From: Catellatospora bangladeshensis
GTDB taxonomy: Bacteria; Actinomycetota; Actinomycetes; Mycobacteriales; Micromonosporaceae
Assembly: GCF_016862575.1 (NCBI RefSeq)
Contig: NZ_BONF01000025.1
Location: forward strand, 1 to 64,000
Length of the DNA stretch: 64,000 nt
Reading direction: 5' to 3'
Shown: in pieces, positions 8,116-16,324 of the stretch
Position numbering within the stretch: the first letter of the stretch is position 1
Layout: each line of letters begins with the position of its first letter
Made by a program: the position numbers and the translations under genes
Notes under the pieces: generated by a model
What the model was told of the DNA's origin: nothing
Database searches by the model: none
What the model saw: only the letters and a program-made list of their open reading frames with translations

Positions 8116-10982
8116 GGCTGCTCCCGCAGGTACTGCGCGATCTCGGCGATGGTGGGCGTGTCGAAGAAGACGTCCAGCGGCACGTCGCGGCCGAGCTGCT
8201 GGGTGATCCGCACACTGATCCGGGTGATGGTCAGCGAGTGACCGCCCAGGTCGAACAGGTCCTCGTCGTCGCCGACGTCCTCGACGGACAGCACCTCCTG
8301 CCAGATCGCCCGCAGCGTCTCGACCAGCTCGTCGTCACCGGAGGCGCGCGTGTCGCGGACCGGCGCGGCGGTGCGGGACAGGACCGGCTCGGGCAGCGCG
8401 GCGCGGTCGAGCTTGCCGCTCGGGGTGAGCGGCAACCGGTCCAGGACCGTCCAGGAGGTCGGCACGGTGGCGGCGGGCAGCCGCTGGCCAAGGTGGCGGC
8501 GCAGCTCGGCGGCGTCGGGGGCGGTGTCCCGGGGCACCAGGTATCCGGCCAGCTCGCCGCCGCGCAGGGTCACGGCCGCCTGGGCCACGCCGGGGTGCTC
8601 GCGCAGGTGGGCCTCGATCTCCTCCAGCTCGACCCGGTGCCCGCGTATCTTGACCTGGCCGTCGTCGCGGCCGCCGTAGACGAGCCGCCCGTCCGCCGAC
8701 CACCGGCACCGGTCCCCGGTGCGGTAGAGGCGGCCGGGTCCGAACGGGTCGGGCACGAAGCGCTCGGCGGTGAGATCCGGGCGGCGCAGATAGCCGTCGG
8801 CCACGCCGTCGCCGCCGATGCACAGCTCGCCCCAGACCCCGGCGGGCAGCGGCCGCCCGGCGGGATCCAGCACGTAGGTGCGGGTGTTGGCGATCGGGCG
8901 GCCGATGGTGACCGTGTCCGGCTGGTCGGGGATCTCGTCGGCGGTGGACCAGATGGTGGTCTCGGTCGGGCCGTACACGTTGATCAGCCGGGCCGTCCGG
9001 GCGCGCAGCCGCCGGGCCAGGTCCGGCGGCAGCGCCTCGCCACCGGCCAGCGCCGTGACCGCCGGGCCGTCGAAGCCCGCCTCCAGCAGCACCTGCCAGC
9101 CGGACGGGGTCGCCTGCACATGGGTCACGCCCTCGCGCTCGATCAGCGCGGCGACGGCGCGGCCCTCCAGCGCGCTCAGATCGCTGGCGATCACCAGGCG
9201 ACCGCCGGTGACCAGCGGCAGGAACAACTCCAAACCGGAGATGTCGAACGACAGCGGGGTCAGCCCGAGCCACCGGTCCCCCGGCCGGCTGCCGACCGCC
9301 TCGGCCATGCCGAGCAGCAGGTTGGCCAGCGCGGAGTGCGGCACCACGACACCCTTCGGCCGCCCGGTGGTGCCTGAGGTGTACATGACGTACGCCGTCC
9401 CGGCCGGGACCGCGCCGCCGGGACGCGCCTGCGGGACGGCGTCCAGGCCCTCGAGGATCAGCGCCGGGTCGGCGTCGGCGAGGATCAGCTCCTGCCGGGC
9501 CTGCGGGTAGGACGGGTCGACGGGCACGTACGCCGCGCCCGCGCGCAGCACCGCGAGCATCGCGACCAGCGCCTGCCAGCCGCGCGGCAGCCGGACCGCG
9601 ACCAGCGCGCCCTCCCCCGGCAGCCGCGCGGCGAGCGCGGTGACGGCGCGGTCGAGTTCGGCGTAGCTCAGGCGCACGTCGCCGTCGACGACCGCCGTCT
9701 CGTCCGGGTGCAGCCCGGTCTGCGTGGCCAGCAGCCGGACCAGGCTCTCGCGCCGGGGGCGGGCGGTGTCGTTCCAGCGGTGCAGCACGGTGTCGGCCTC
9801 GGCGGCGGGCATGATCGGCAGCGTCGCGACGTCGGCGTCCGGGTCGGCCGCGACGGCGGTCAGGACCGTGCGCAGGTGCTCGCCGATCCGCCGCGCCGCG
9901 GCCACGGGCAGCCGGGCCGGGTCGTGCTGGAGGCTCGCGATGAGCCCGTCCGGGCCATCGACGAACTGCAGGTGCAGCGCGTTGCGGGCACTGCCGCCGA
10001 ACAGCGCCCACTGCACCTCGGCGGCCAGGCCGGGGAACTCCGGCGCCGGGCCGCGCCGCCGGTAGCCCACCGACACCGCGGTCAGCGAAGGCGCGGCCCG
10101 CAGTCCGCCGCTGACCTGCGCCAGCGGCACGGCCCGATGCCGGTACAGGTCACGCAGGCGCGACCGCAGCGCCGTGGCGTAGTCCCGGAACCGCCCGGCG
10201 GCCGGTGCGACGGTGACGGGCAGCTCGTTGACGTGCAGGCCGATGTGGCGCGCGGTGTGCTCGGTGCGGGTGGACAGCCCGATCGCGACGGGCAGGCCGG
10301 TGTTGCCGTAGCGGGCCAGCAGCACGTGGATCGCGGCGAGCAGCACCTCGAACCGGGTGAAGCCCGCGACGTCCACGGTTGGCAGCTCGACCTCCATGGC
10401 ATGTCCGGGCTCCGCCGCGATGGGGACACCGGTCAGGTCGGGCAGCACCACCTCGCCGCCGGGGCTGACGGCCTGGTCGGTCCAGTAGGCGCGCGCGGCG
10501 GCGACGGCCTGCTCGCCGGGCGCGCCGTCCGTGGCAGCGGGGAGCGGGGCGAGTTCGGTCCCGGCGTACGCGGCGGCTAGGTCGGCCAGCAGCAGGTCCT
10601 TGGACATGCCGTCGAAGACCAGGTGGTGGGCGGTGAACAGGAGCAGGTGCCGGGTGGGCGTCTCGCGCAGCAGCAGGAACCGGGCCAGCGGCCCGCGCGC
10701 CAGGTCGTACGGGCGGGCGATCTCCTCGCGCACCCGCTGCTCGCTGTACGCCGCGTCGGTCAGCGTGACCTTCTCCGCGGCGGGGACCAGCTCCGGCAGG
10801 TCACCGGCGAGCGTCACCGCACTCGACAGCATCGGATGCCGGGCGACGACCGCCGCGCACGCCTCCCCCAGCGCGTGCCGGTCGAGGTCGCCGTCGAGCC
10901 GGACTCCGAGCGCCATGTGGTACGCGGTGCCCGCGACCTGTGCCTGCTCGGTGAACCACACGCCGTGCATGATCGGATTCAC
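8112..10982 (-). CDS. NRPS module, condensation-adenylation-thiolation
   Basis: 956 aa single module. The condensation domain (~1-430) has an intact HHLVFDG. The adenylation domain (~430-870) has YTSGTTGRPKG, NVYGPTETT, YRTGDRC and the catalytic Lys in TPSGKLDR. The carrier domain (~880-950) has DLFDLGGHSL. There is no thioesterase or epimerase. Reading the eight pocket positions from FDISGLE, HVQATPSGW, ALAGGE and NVYGPTETTIW plus the invariant Asp and Lys gives D-I-L-Q-L-G-V-I-W-K. This differs at one position from the glycine code I remember (DILQLGLIWK), so glycine is predicted. GTG 10982 overlaps the ligase stop (GTGA). Confidence 0.9.
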   Translation of the reverse strand: MNPIMHGVWFTEQAQVAGTAYHMALGVRLDGDLDRHALGEACAAVVARHPMLSSAVTLAGDLPELVPAAEKVTLTDAAYSEQRVREEIARPYDLARGPLARFLLLRETPTRHLLLFTAHHLVFDGMSKDLLLADLAAAYAGTELAPLPAATDGAPGEQAVAAARAYWTDQAVSPGGEVVLPDLTGVPIAAEPGHAMEVELPTVDVAGFTRFEVLLAAIHVLLARYGNTGLPVAIGLSTRTEHTARHIGLHVNELPVTVAPAAGRFRDYATALRSRLRDLYRHRAVPLAQVSGGLRAAPSLTAVSVGYRRRGPAPEFPGLAAEVQWALFGGSARNALHLQFVDGPDGLIASLQHDPARLPVAAARRIGEHLRTVLTAVAADPDADVATLPIMPAAEADTVLHRWNDTARPRRESLVRLLATQTGLHPDETAVVDGDVRLSYAELDRAVTALAARLPGEGALVAVRLPRGWQALVAMLAVLRAGAAYVPVDPSYPQARQELILADADPALILEGLDAVPQARPGGAVPAGTAYVMYTSGTTGRPKGVVVPHSALANLLLGMAEAVGSRPGDRWLGLTPLSFDISGLELFLPLVTGGRLVIASDLSALEGRAVAALIEREGVTHVQATPSGWQVLLEAGFDGPAVTALAGGEALPPDLARRLRARTARLINVYGPTETTIWSTADEIPDQPDTVTIGRPIANTRTYVLDPAGRPLPAGVWGELCIGGDGVADGYLRRPDLTAERFVPDPFGPGRLYRTGDRCRWSADGRLVYGGRDDGQVKIRGHRVELEEIEAHLREHPGVAQAAVTLRGGELAGYLVPRDTAPDAAELRRHLGQRLPAATVPTSWTVLDRLPLTPSGKLDRAALPEPVLSRTAAPVRDTRASGDDELVETLRAIWQEVLSVEDVGDDEDLFDLGGHSLTITRISVRITQQLGRDVPLDVFFDTPTIAEIAQYLREQP

Positions 10983-12445
10983 GCGTCACCTCCGGTGCCG
11001 GCGGGGAACAGCGCCACCAGCTGTCGTTTGAGGACCTTGCCCGCGTCGTTGCGCGGGAGTTCGTCGAGCACGAGCAGGTCGCCGGGCAGCTGGTGGTCGG
11101 CGAGCCGGGCGGCGAGGAAGGCCCGGACGGCGGGCAGGTCGAGCCGGGCCGCGTCCGGGCGGGGCACGACCACGGCGGCCAGCCGGGTGCCCAGCACCGC
11201 GTGCGGCACGCCGAGCACGGCCGCGGCGGCGACGCCAGGGTGCTCGTGCAGCGCGTTCTCGACCTCCAGCGTGGAGATCTTGTAGGCGCCGGATTTGACC
11301 ACGTCGCCGTCCCGGTCGGACAGGTAGAGGAAGCCCTCGTCGAGGCGGCCCAGGTCGCCCATGCGCACCCAGCCGTCCTGGAAGGTGTCCCGGGTGGCGC
11401 GCTCGTCGCCGAGGTAGCGGCGGGCGAACGGCGAGCGCAGCCATACGTGCCCGGTCTCGCCGTCGGGCAGAGGGCTGCCGTCGGCGCCGGTGATGCGTAC
11501 CGCGCCACCGGTGACGCGGCCGACGGCGTCCGGCCGCCGGGGGTCGAAGATGGTGGTGGTGTGCGCGGGCGCGGCCTCGGTGGACGTGTAGTGGTTGACG
11601 ATCGCGGCGTTGGGGAAGGCGCGGGCCAGCCGCAACGCGACAGCGGGCGGCAGCGGCGCGGCGGTCGAGCCGACCAGGTGTACGCCGCCCAGGTCGACGC
11701 CGTCCAGCGCGCCGGAGTCGAGCAGCTCGATGGCCGTCGCGGGGACCAGGAACACGGTGCCCGCCTCGGGCAGCCGCGCGGCGAATCGGCGCGGGGTGAA
11801 GCGGGGCAGGGTCAGCGCGGCGGGCCGGGCGGTGAGCGCGTTGACGAGCATCGTCTGCGCGGCGTTGGTGCCGATCGGAAAGGCGTGCAGGAACCGCCGG
11901 GAGTGGGCCAGCGGCATCCGGTTCGGGTGAGTGGGCGCGCCCGAGGTGAGGTTGGCGTGGGTCGCGGCGACCGCCTTGGGCACGCCGGACGTGCCGGAGG
12001 TGAACAGGATCTGGGCGGCGTCGGCCGGGCGGGACAGGTCCACGCCGTCGGGCGTCCCGGCCGCGACCAGCGCGTCGACGTCGTCGCGGCCGTTGACGAC
12101 CAGCTGCGCGCCGCACGCGTCCAGCAGCTGCGCCAGCCGGGCCGGGGGCAGCTGGTCGGGCAGCGGCACGGCGATCCCGCCGGCCAGCTGCACGCCGCAG
12201 TACGCGACGGCGAAGGCGGTCCAGTCGCGGCCCGCGAACGCCAGCCCGACGGCGGTGCCCGGCGTGACGCCCCGGTCGCGCAGCGCCGCGGCAAGGGCGG
12301 CGGAGCCGTCGGCCCACTGCGCGAAGGTGAGCGTGTCGACGCCCGCGACCTCGATGGCGATCTGGTCCGGGTGCCGGGCACGCCGCGCGGCCAGCAGGCC
12401 GGGCACGGTGCACGGTCGCGGGGGGTGCTCGCCGATCCCGGGCAT
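10979..12445 (-). CDS. Acyl-AMP ligase / CoA-ligase-like adenylating enzyme
   Basis: 489 aa, first gene of the NRPS operon. The ATP-binding P-loop is ILFTSGTSGVPK (~145). HYTSTEAAPAHTT matches the A5 motif, GDLGRLDEGFLYLSDRDGD the A7 motif, and NDAGKVLK carries the catalytic Lys near the C-terminus. SGAYKISTLEVE is more like acyl-CoA synthetases than NRPS A domains. It likely activates a carboxylic acid starter and loads the free carrier protein or makes a CoA ester; the substrate cannot be read. ATG 12445 is chosen because AGGAGA lies about 9 bases upstream; the frame is open further upstream without coding support. Confidence 0.82.
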   Translation of the reverse strand: MPGIGEHPPRPCTVPGLLAARRARHPDQIAIEVAGVDTLTFAQWADGSAALAAALRDRGVTPGTAVGLAFAGRDWTAFAVAYCGVQLAGGIAVPLPDQLPPARLAQLLDACGAQLVVNGRDDVDALVAAGTPDGVDLSRPADAAQILFTSGTSGVPKAVAATHANLTSGAPTHPNRMPLAHSRRFLHAFPIGTNAAQTMLVNALTARPAALTLPRFTPRRFAARLPEAGTVFLVPATAIELLDSGALDGVDLGGVHLVGSTAAPLPPAVALRLARAFPNAAIVNHYTSTEAAPAHTTTIFDPRRPDAVGRVTGGAVRITGADGSPLPDGETGHVWLRSPFARRYLGDERATRDTFQDGWVRMGDLGRLDEGFLYLSDRDGDVVKSGAYKISTLEVENALHEHPGVAAAAVLGVPHAVLGTRLAAVVVPRPDAARLDLPAVRAFLAARLADHQLPGDLLVLDELPRNDAGKVLKRQLVALFPAGTGGDA

Positions 12446-12550
12446 GGGAGAACGTCTCCTAACACGACGGAGAAGCGGGGATCGGCATCTCGCCCGCACA
12501 TCGACACGAGTCTGCATCCGGGCCGCCGGGCGGGGCATCGTCCGAACGGA

Positions 12551-12564
12551 GGAAAGCGCTTTCC
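12551..12564. promoter_or_regulatory. LacI-family-type operator (copy 2)
   Basis: GGAAAGCGCTTTCC is a perfect 14-bp palindrome in the 144-bp divergent promoter region between the AMP ligase and the condensation-like gene. It covers the expected -35 position of the leaderless + promoter whose -10 is at 12578-12583. It shares 13 consecutive bases with the site at 95-108. Confidence 0.6.
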
Positions 12565-12577
12565 ATCGGCCCCGGCC

Positions 12578-12583
12578 TACGCT
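12578..12583 (+). promoter_or_regulatory. -10 element, leaderless promoter
   Basis: TACGCT fits the TAnnnT -10 consensus and ends 6 bases before ATG 12590. No Shine-Dalgarno sequence lies at the right distance, so the mRNA probably starts at or next to the start codon. Confidence 0.45.
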
Positions 12584-12589
12584 GTCGTG

Positions 12590-14032
12590 ATGTCCATCCA
12601 CGGTCATCACATCGATGCCGCTCCGGCGGACCTCGCCCGGCGGTGGCGGGCGACGCAGGTGAGCACGCCGTTCGCCGGGCCGCCCGACCCCGGCGCGCCG
12701 CTCACCTGGGGCCAGCGGGCACTGTGGATCGCCATCCGCCGGCACGGCGCCGCGCAGGCCATGTTCAGCCTCCGCCGGGTCGTCGCCGCACCCCGCCGCA
12801 CCCCGCTCGGCGTGCCCGCGGCGCTGCGCGCCGTCGGCGCCCTCGTCACCCGGCACGGCTCGCTGCGCACCCGCGTCCGCGCCGTGGACGGCGAGCTGCG
12901 CCAGGTCGTCGCCGCGTCAGGCGAGCACCCGGTGCTGATCGTGCCGATCGGCGACGCCCCGGCCGACGACGGCGCGGCGCTGGCGCAGCAGCTCGCCGCC
13001 GACCTCGCCGCGACCCCGTTCGACCACGCCGAGGAGTGGCCCCAGCGTTTCGCGCTGCTGGTCGCGGGCGAGCGGGTATGCCAGGTGGCCGTCGTGCTCA
13101 GCCACACCACCGTCGACTTCCGCGCAGCCGAGCTGGTCCTGCGCGACCTGCGCCTGCTGCTGGTACGCGGCGGCGTGCCCGCCCCCGCCCCGCCCCAGTC
13201 GGCCGACATCGCCCGCCTCGAACAGAGCGAGCGGCACCGGCGGCGCTGCGAGCGCGCCGTACGCCACTGGATCGACAGCACGCGGCGGCTGCCCGCCGAG
13301 ACGCTGCCGGCCGTCGGGCCGGCGCTGGTCCCGCGCTTCCGCCGGTGCGTGCTCACCTCGTCGGCGGCAGGCGCCGCGGCCCGGCTGATCGCCCGCCGCG
13401 AGCAGGTGTCCAGCTCCACCGTGCTGCTCGCTGCGGTCGCCGGGGTGATCACCGCCTGGTCGGGCGAGCCGGTCTGCGGCGTGTACACGATGGTCAACAA
13501 CAGGTCGGCCGACGACTACCGCGAGGCGATCTCGAAGCTCAACCAGCTCGGCCTGCTCGTGATCGACCTCGGCGACCGGCCGTCGTTCGCCGCGGCGCTG
13601 CCCCGGGTGTGGCACGCGGCCGTCGAGGCGTACCGGCACGCGTACTACGACCCGGAGGAGATGGCGCGGGCGCACGAGGCGGCCGGGCTGCCCTACGCCA
13701 CCGGCGTCAACCGGCACTGCTACTTCAACGACATCCGCCTCGCGCCGGAGTCCGAGACGGCAGGCGACGCCGTGGACCCGGCGGACCTGCGCGCGGCCAT
13801 GGCCCGCACGACCTTCGCCCCGGCCGAGGAGCTGGACACCTTCACCTGGCTGATGCGGGTCGAGGTGATCGACGCGCCGGGCGCGCTCGGCCTGGCCGTC
13901 ACCGGCGACACCGCCCACCTGCCCCCAGCCGTTGCCGAGCGCTTCCTGCGCGCCCTGGAACGGCTGCTGGTCGACGCGGCCCTCGGCGACCTGCCGTGGC
14001 CCTGGAGCGCACCGGCGGACGCCACCGGCTGA
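12590..14032 (+). CDS. Condensation-domain-like protein with altered active-site motif
   Basis: 480 aa, divergent from the NRPS operon. The fold signals of condensation/acyltransferase superfamily members are visible: LTWGQRALWIAIRR near residue 38, and RHGSLRTRVRAVDG like motif C2. In place of HHxxxDG it has SHTTVDF, so the second (catalytic) His and the Asp are kept while the first His and the Gly are lost. VYTMVNNR and FNDIRL stand near the usual C5-C6 positions. It may be an acyl or peptidyl transferase that releases the chain, or a non-catalytic partner. ATG 12590 is chosen over GTG 12587 because of the -10 spacing. Confidence 0.65.
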   Translation: MSIHGHHIDAAPADLARRWRATQVSTPFAGPPDPGAPLTWGQRALWIAIRRHGAAQAMFSLRRVVAAPRRTPLGVPAALRAVGALVTRHGSLRTRVRAVDGELRQVVAASGEHPVLIVPIGDAPADDGAALAQQLAADLAATPFDHAEEWPQRFALLVAGERVCQVAVVLSHTTVDFRAAELVLRDLRLLLVRGGVPAPAPPQSADIARLEQSERHRRRCERAVRHWIDSTRRLPAETLPAVGPALVPRFRRCVLTSSAAGAAARLIARREQVSSSTVLLAAVAGVITAWSGEPVCGVYTMVNNRSADDYREAISKLNQLGLLVIDLGDRPSFAAALPRVWHAAVEAYRHAYYDPEEMARAHEAAGLPYATGVNRHCYFNDIRLAPESETAGDAVDPADLRAAMARTTFAPAEELDTFTWLMRVEVIDAPGALGLAVTGDTAHLPPAVAERFLRALERLLVDAALGDLPWPWSAPADATG

Positions 14033-14149
14033 CCGCCCCCACCGAATCCCCGGCCCGGGTCGTCCTACCTGACGGGTTCGCGTGGGGGGCAGCCACTGCC
14101 GAGCACGCTCTCTATTGTGGACCGTTGTCGTCGACCAAGGGGAGGACCT

Positions 14150-14878
14150 ATGAGCGGAGTGGGACCGGCCGCGACGAGCCCGGGCGCCAAGGGCGCCAAC
14201 GGAGGCGGCTGCCTGTCCGGCGTGCCGCTGCTGCTCTGCATCGGCGGAGCGGTCTTCGGCGTGCTGATGATCCTGTGCACGGGCGGCAAGCTCGCCGCCG
14301 ACCAGTCGGGGCCGGGGGTGTGGGTGATCATCGTGAGCATCAGCCTCGGCACCCTGATCGTCGGCTGGGTGATGCGCGGCAGTCAGGCCGCCGGGAAGAC
14401 CGGCGCCGGGGTCGCGGCGCTGCTGCTGCTCGCCCTGTCGGTCGGGGTGACGCTGGCGGCGGTCACCGGCCTGCTGGTCCGCTGGCAGGCGCCCGCCTCG
14501 TACCACGCGCGGGTCGGCACGCTGGTGACCGCACAGCTGCCCAACGGCTGCGCGGCGGACGTACCCACCAAGATCGGGCGCGGCACCCGGATCGACATCG
14601 AGTGCGAGGGCGCCCGCTGGCAGGACGGCGGGCAGGACCGGAGCGGCACGATCGTGATCGCGAGCGCGGACATGGGCAGCGGCTACAAGGCGCCCGCACA
14701 GATCGACGCGTACGTGATCGACGACCAGGGCTACAGCATCGCGGAGGCGGGCCGCCAGCCCAGCATCGGCGGCTGGGGTGCGATGCCGCTGTGGCCGCTG
14801 CTGCCCGCGCTGCTGGCGGGCGCCGGGGCCGGATACCTGCTGCGCCGCATCCGGTGGAGCGCCGACGCCCCGGCCTGA
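14150..14878 (+). CDS. Membrane protein of unknown function, four predicted helices
   Basis: 242 aa, not recognised. Three hydrophobic segments lie in the first ~115 residues (LLLCIGGAVFGVLMIL, WVIIVSISLGTLIVGWV, ALLLLALSVGVTLAAV). A soluble external stretch of ~95 residues with two Cys (NGCAADV, IECEGARW) follows, then a C-terminal helix and a basic end (LLRRIRW). The two Cys could form a disulfide outside the cell. ATG 14150 has a strong AGGGGAGG nine bases upstream. It is a single-gene unit between the NRPS locus and a serine hydrolase. Confidence 0.6.
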   Translation: MSGVGPAATSPGAKGANGGGCLSGVPLLLCIGGAVFGVLMILCTGGKLAADQSGPGVWVIIVSISLGTLIVGWVMRGSQAAGKTGAGVAALLLLALSVGVTLAAVTGLLVRWQAPASYHARVGTLVTAQLPNGCAADVPTKIGRGTRIDIECEGARWQDGGQDRSGTIVIASADMGSGYKAPAQIDAYVIDDQGYSIAEAGRQPSIGGWGAMPLWPLLPALLAGAGAGYLLRRIRWSADAPA

Positions 14879-14887
14879 CCGGGCGTC

Positions 14888-14928
14888 CCTGCCCGCTTCG
14901 TGACGGGTGCCGTCGCGGAGCGGGCAGG
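14888..14928 (+). terminator. Stem-loop terminator candidate
   Basis: A 10-bp perfect stem (14888-14897 with 14919-14928) lies ten bases after the stop of the membrane protein gene. There is no T-run, as is common in high-GC actinomycetes. Confidence 0.5.
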
Positions 14929-15063
14929 TCCCGCGGGTGAGCGCGGTCGTCCCCCAGAACGACGGCCGCGTCCGCCCCGAGACCGACGCACGTGTCCGTC
15001 GCCGGGCTGACGGCAGGAACCTGCGGCTGGGGCAGCATGGCAGGTGTCCAAAGGGGAGGTTTG

Positions 15064-16242
15064 ATGACCAGAAGAACCGTTCATGCCGCCTTCGGCGCGG
15101 CTGTCGCCCTCGTCCTGCTGGCCGGGGCCGTGCCCGCCCAGGCCGCCACCGGCACGCTGCGCCCGCAGCTGGAGGCAATCACCGCCGCCGGGATGCCGGG
15201 CGTGTTCGCCCAGGCCGCCGACGGCCGCCGCCGGGAGTCCGCCGCCGCCGGGGTCGCCGACGTCACGACCGGCGCGCCCACCACGCCGGGCATGCGCCAC
15301 CGCGTCGGCAGCATCACCAAGACCTTCACCGCGACCGTGCTGCTCCAGCTCGTCGGCGAGGGCCGGCTGCGGCTGGACGCCCCGATCGGCCGCTACCTGC
15401 CCGATCATGCGGCGGCCGGGGTCACCGTGCGGATGCTGCTCAACCACACCAGCGGGATCGCGGACTACGACCACGTCATCTTCGCCACCGACGCGTCGCT
15501 GGAGGAGAACCGCCACCGCACCTTCGCCCCGGCCGAGCTGGCCGCGATCGGGCTGCAGCAGCCCCGCACCGGCGAGCCGGGCGCGGCGTGGGCCTACTCG
15601 AACACCAACTACGTCCTGGCCGGGATGATCCTCGAGCGGATCACCGGGCGGACCGTGGCGCACGAGATCGACAAGCGGATCATCCGCCCGCTGGACCTGC
15701 GCCACACCTACCTGCCCGGCACCGCCATCCGCATCCGCGGCCCGCACGCCGCCGCGTACATCCCTTGGTACGGCGGCGTCCTGCTCGACTTCGCGGACTA
15801 CAACATGTCCTGGGCGTGGGCCGCCGGGGAGCTGGTGTCCACCACGGGCGACCTGAACACGTTCTACCGGGCGCTGCTGACCGGCCGGCTGCTTCGGCCG
15901 GCGCTGCTGGCCCAGATGCAGACCACCGTGCCGTGGGTGCCGGGCGCGCCGGAGTACGGCGGCTACGGCCTCGGCCTGTACTCGAACCTGCTGTCCTGCG
16001 GGCTGGTGTGGGGCCACGACGGGCTCGTGCTGGGCCACAGCGCCATCTCCTGGCACACCGCCGACGGCCGCCGCCAGGTCACCGTCGCGCAGAACATGAC
16101 CCACTACGTCGCCCCGGGGCAGCCCGACCCGATCACCGACGCCACGATCGCGATGCTGAACACGCAGCTGTGCGGCGAGCAGCCCGCCACCGCCCGGGCC
16201 GCGGTCCGCCCGCACCTGGCCGACCAGGCGATACTCCGCTGA
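15064..16242 (+). CDS. Secreted serine hydrolase of the class C beta-lactamase / DD-peptidase family (S12)
   Basis: 392 aa. A signal peptide ends at about VPAQAA (residue 25). The family's SxxK is GSITKTF (~85), the second motif is YSNTNY (Tyr-x-Asn, ~182), and a His-x-Gly-like HDGLVLGHS lies near 320. It acts outside the cell on a D-Ala-D-Ala-like or ester/amide substrate. Most secreted actinomycete members are DD-peptidases or esterases, not true beta-lactamases, so resistance should not be assumed. ATG 15064 is preceded by AAAGGGGAGG at a good distance. Confidence 0.85.
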   Translation: MTRRTVHAAFGAAVALVLLAGAVPAQAATGTLRPQLEAITAAGMPGVFAQAADGRRRESAAAGVADVTTGAPTTPGMRHRVGSITKTFTATVLLQLVGEGRLRLDAPIGRYLPDHAAAGVTVRMLLNHTSGIADYDHVIFATDASLEENRHRTFAPAELAAIGLQQPRTGEPGAAWAYSNTNYVLAGMILERITGRTVAHEIDKRIIRPLDLRHTYLPGTAIRIRGPHAAAYIPWYGGVLLDFADYNMSWAWAAGELVSTTGDLNTFYRALLTGRLLRPALLAQMQTTVPWVPGAPEYGGYGLGLYSNLLSCGLVWGHDGLVLGHSAISWHTADGRRQVTVAQNMTHYVAPGQPDPITDATIAMLNTQLCGEQPATARAAVRPHLADQAILR

Positions 16243-16248
16243 CCCCCG

Positions 16249-16281
16249 GTGTCCGGGCGGCCGCGTCGGCCGCCCGGACAC
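16249..16281 (+). terminator. Strong stem-loop terminator
   Basis: A 15-bp perfect GC-rich stem with a 3-base loop (16249-16263 with 16267-16281) starts seven bases after the serine hydrolase stop. Confidence 0.75.
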
Positions 16282-16324
16282 ACGTCTGTGTGATCAGGCG
16301 CAGGGAGCCGGGTATGGGAGCGCC

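Noticed and set aside
15064-16242. Beta-lactamase resistance gene
   Set aside because: SxxK and YxN motifs support only the broad S12 family. Nothing specifically points to antibiotic hydrolysis, so it is called a serine hydrolase/DD-peptidase.
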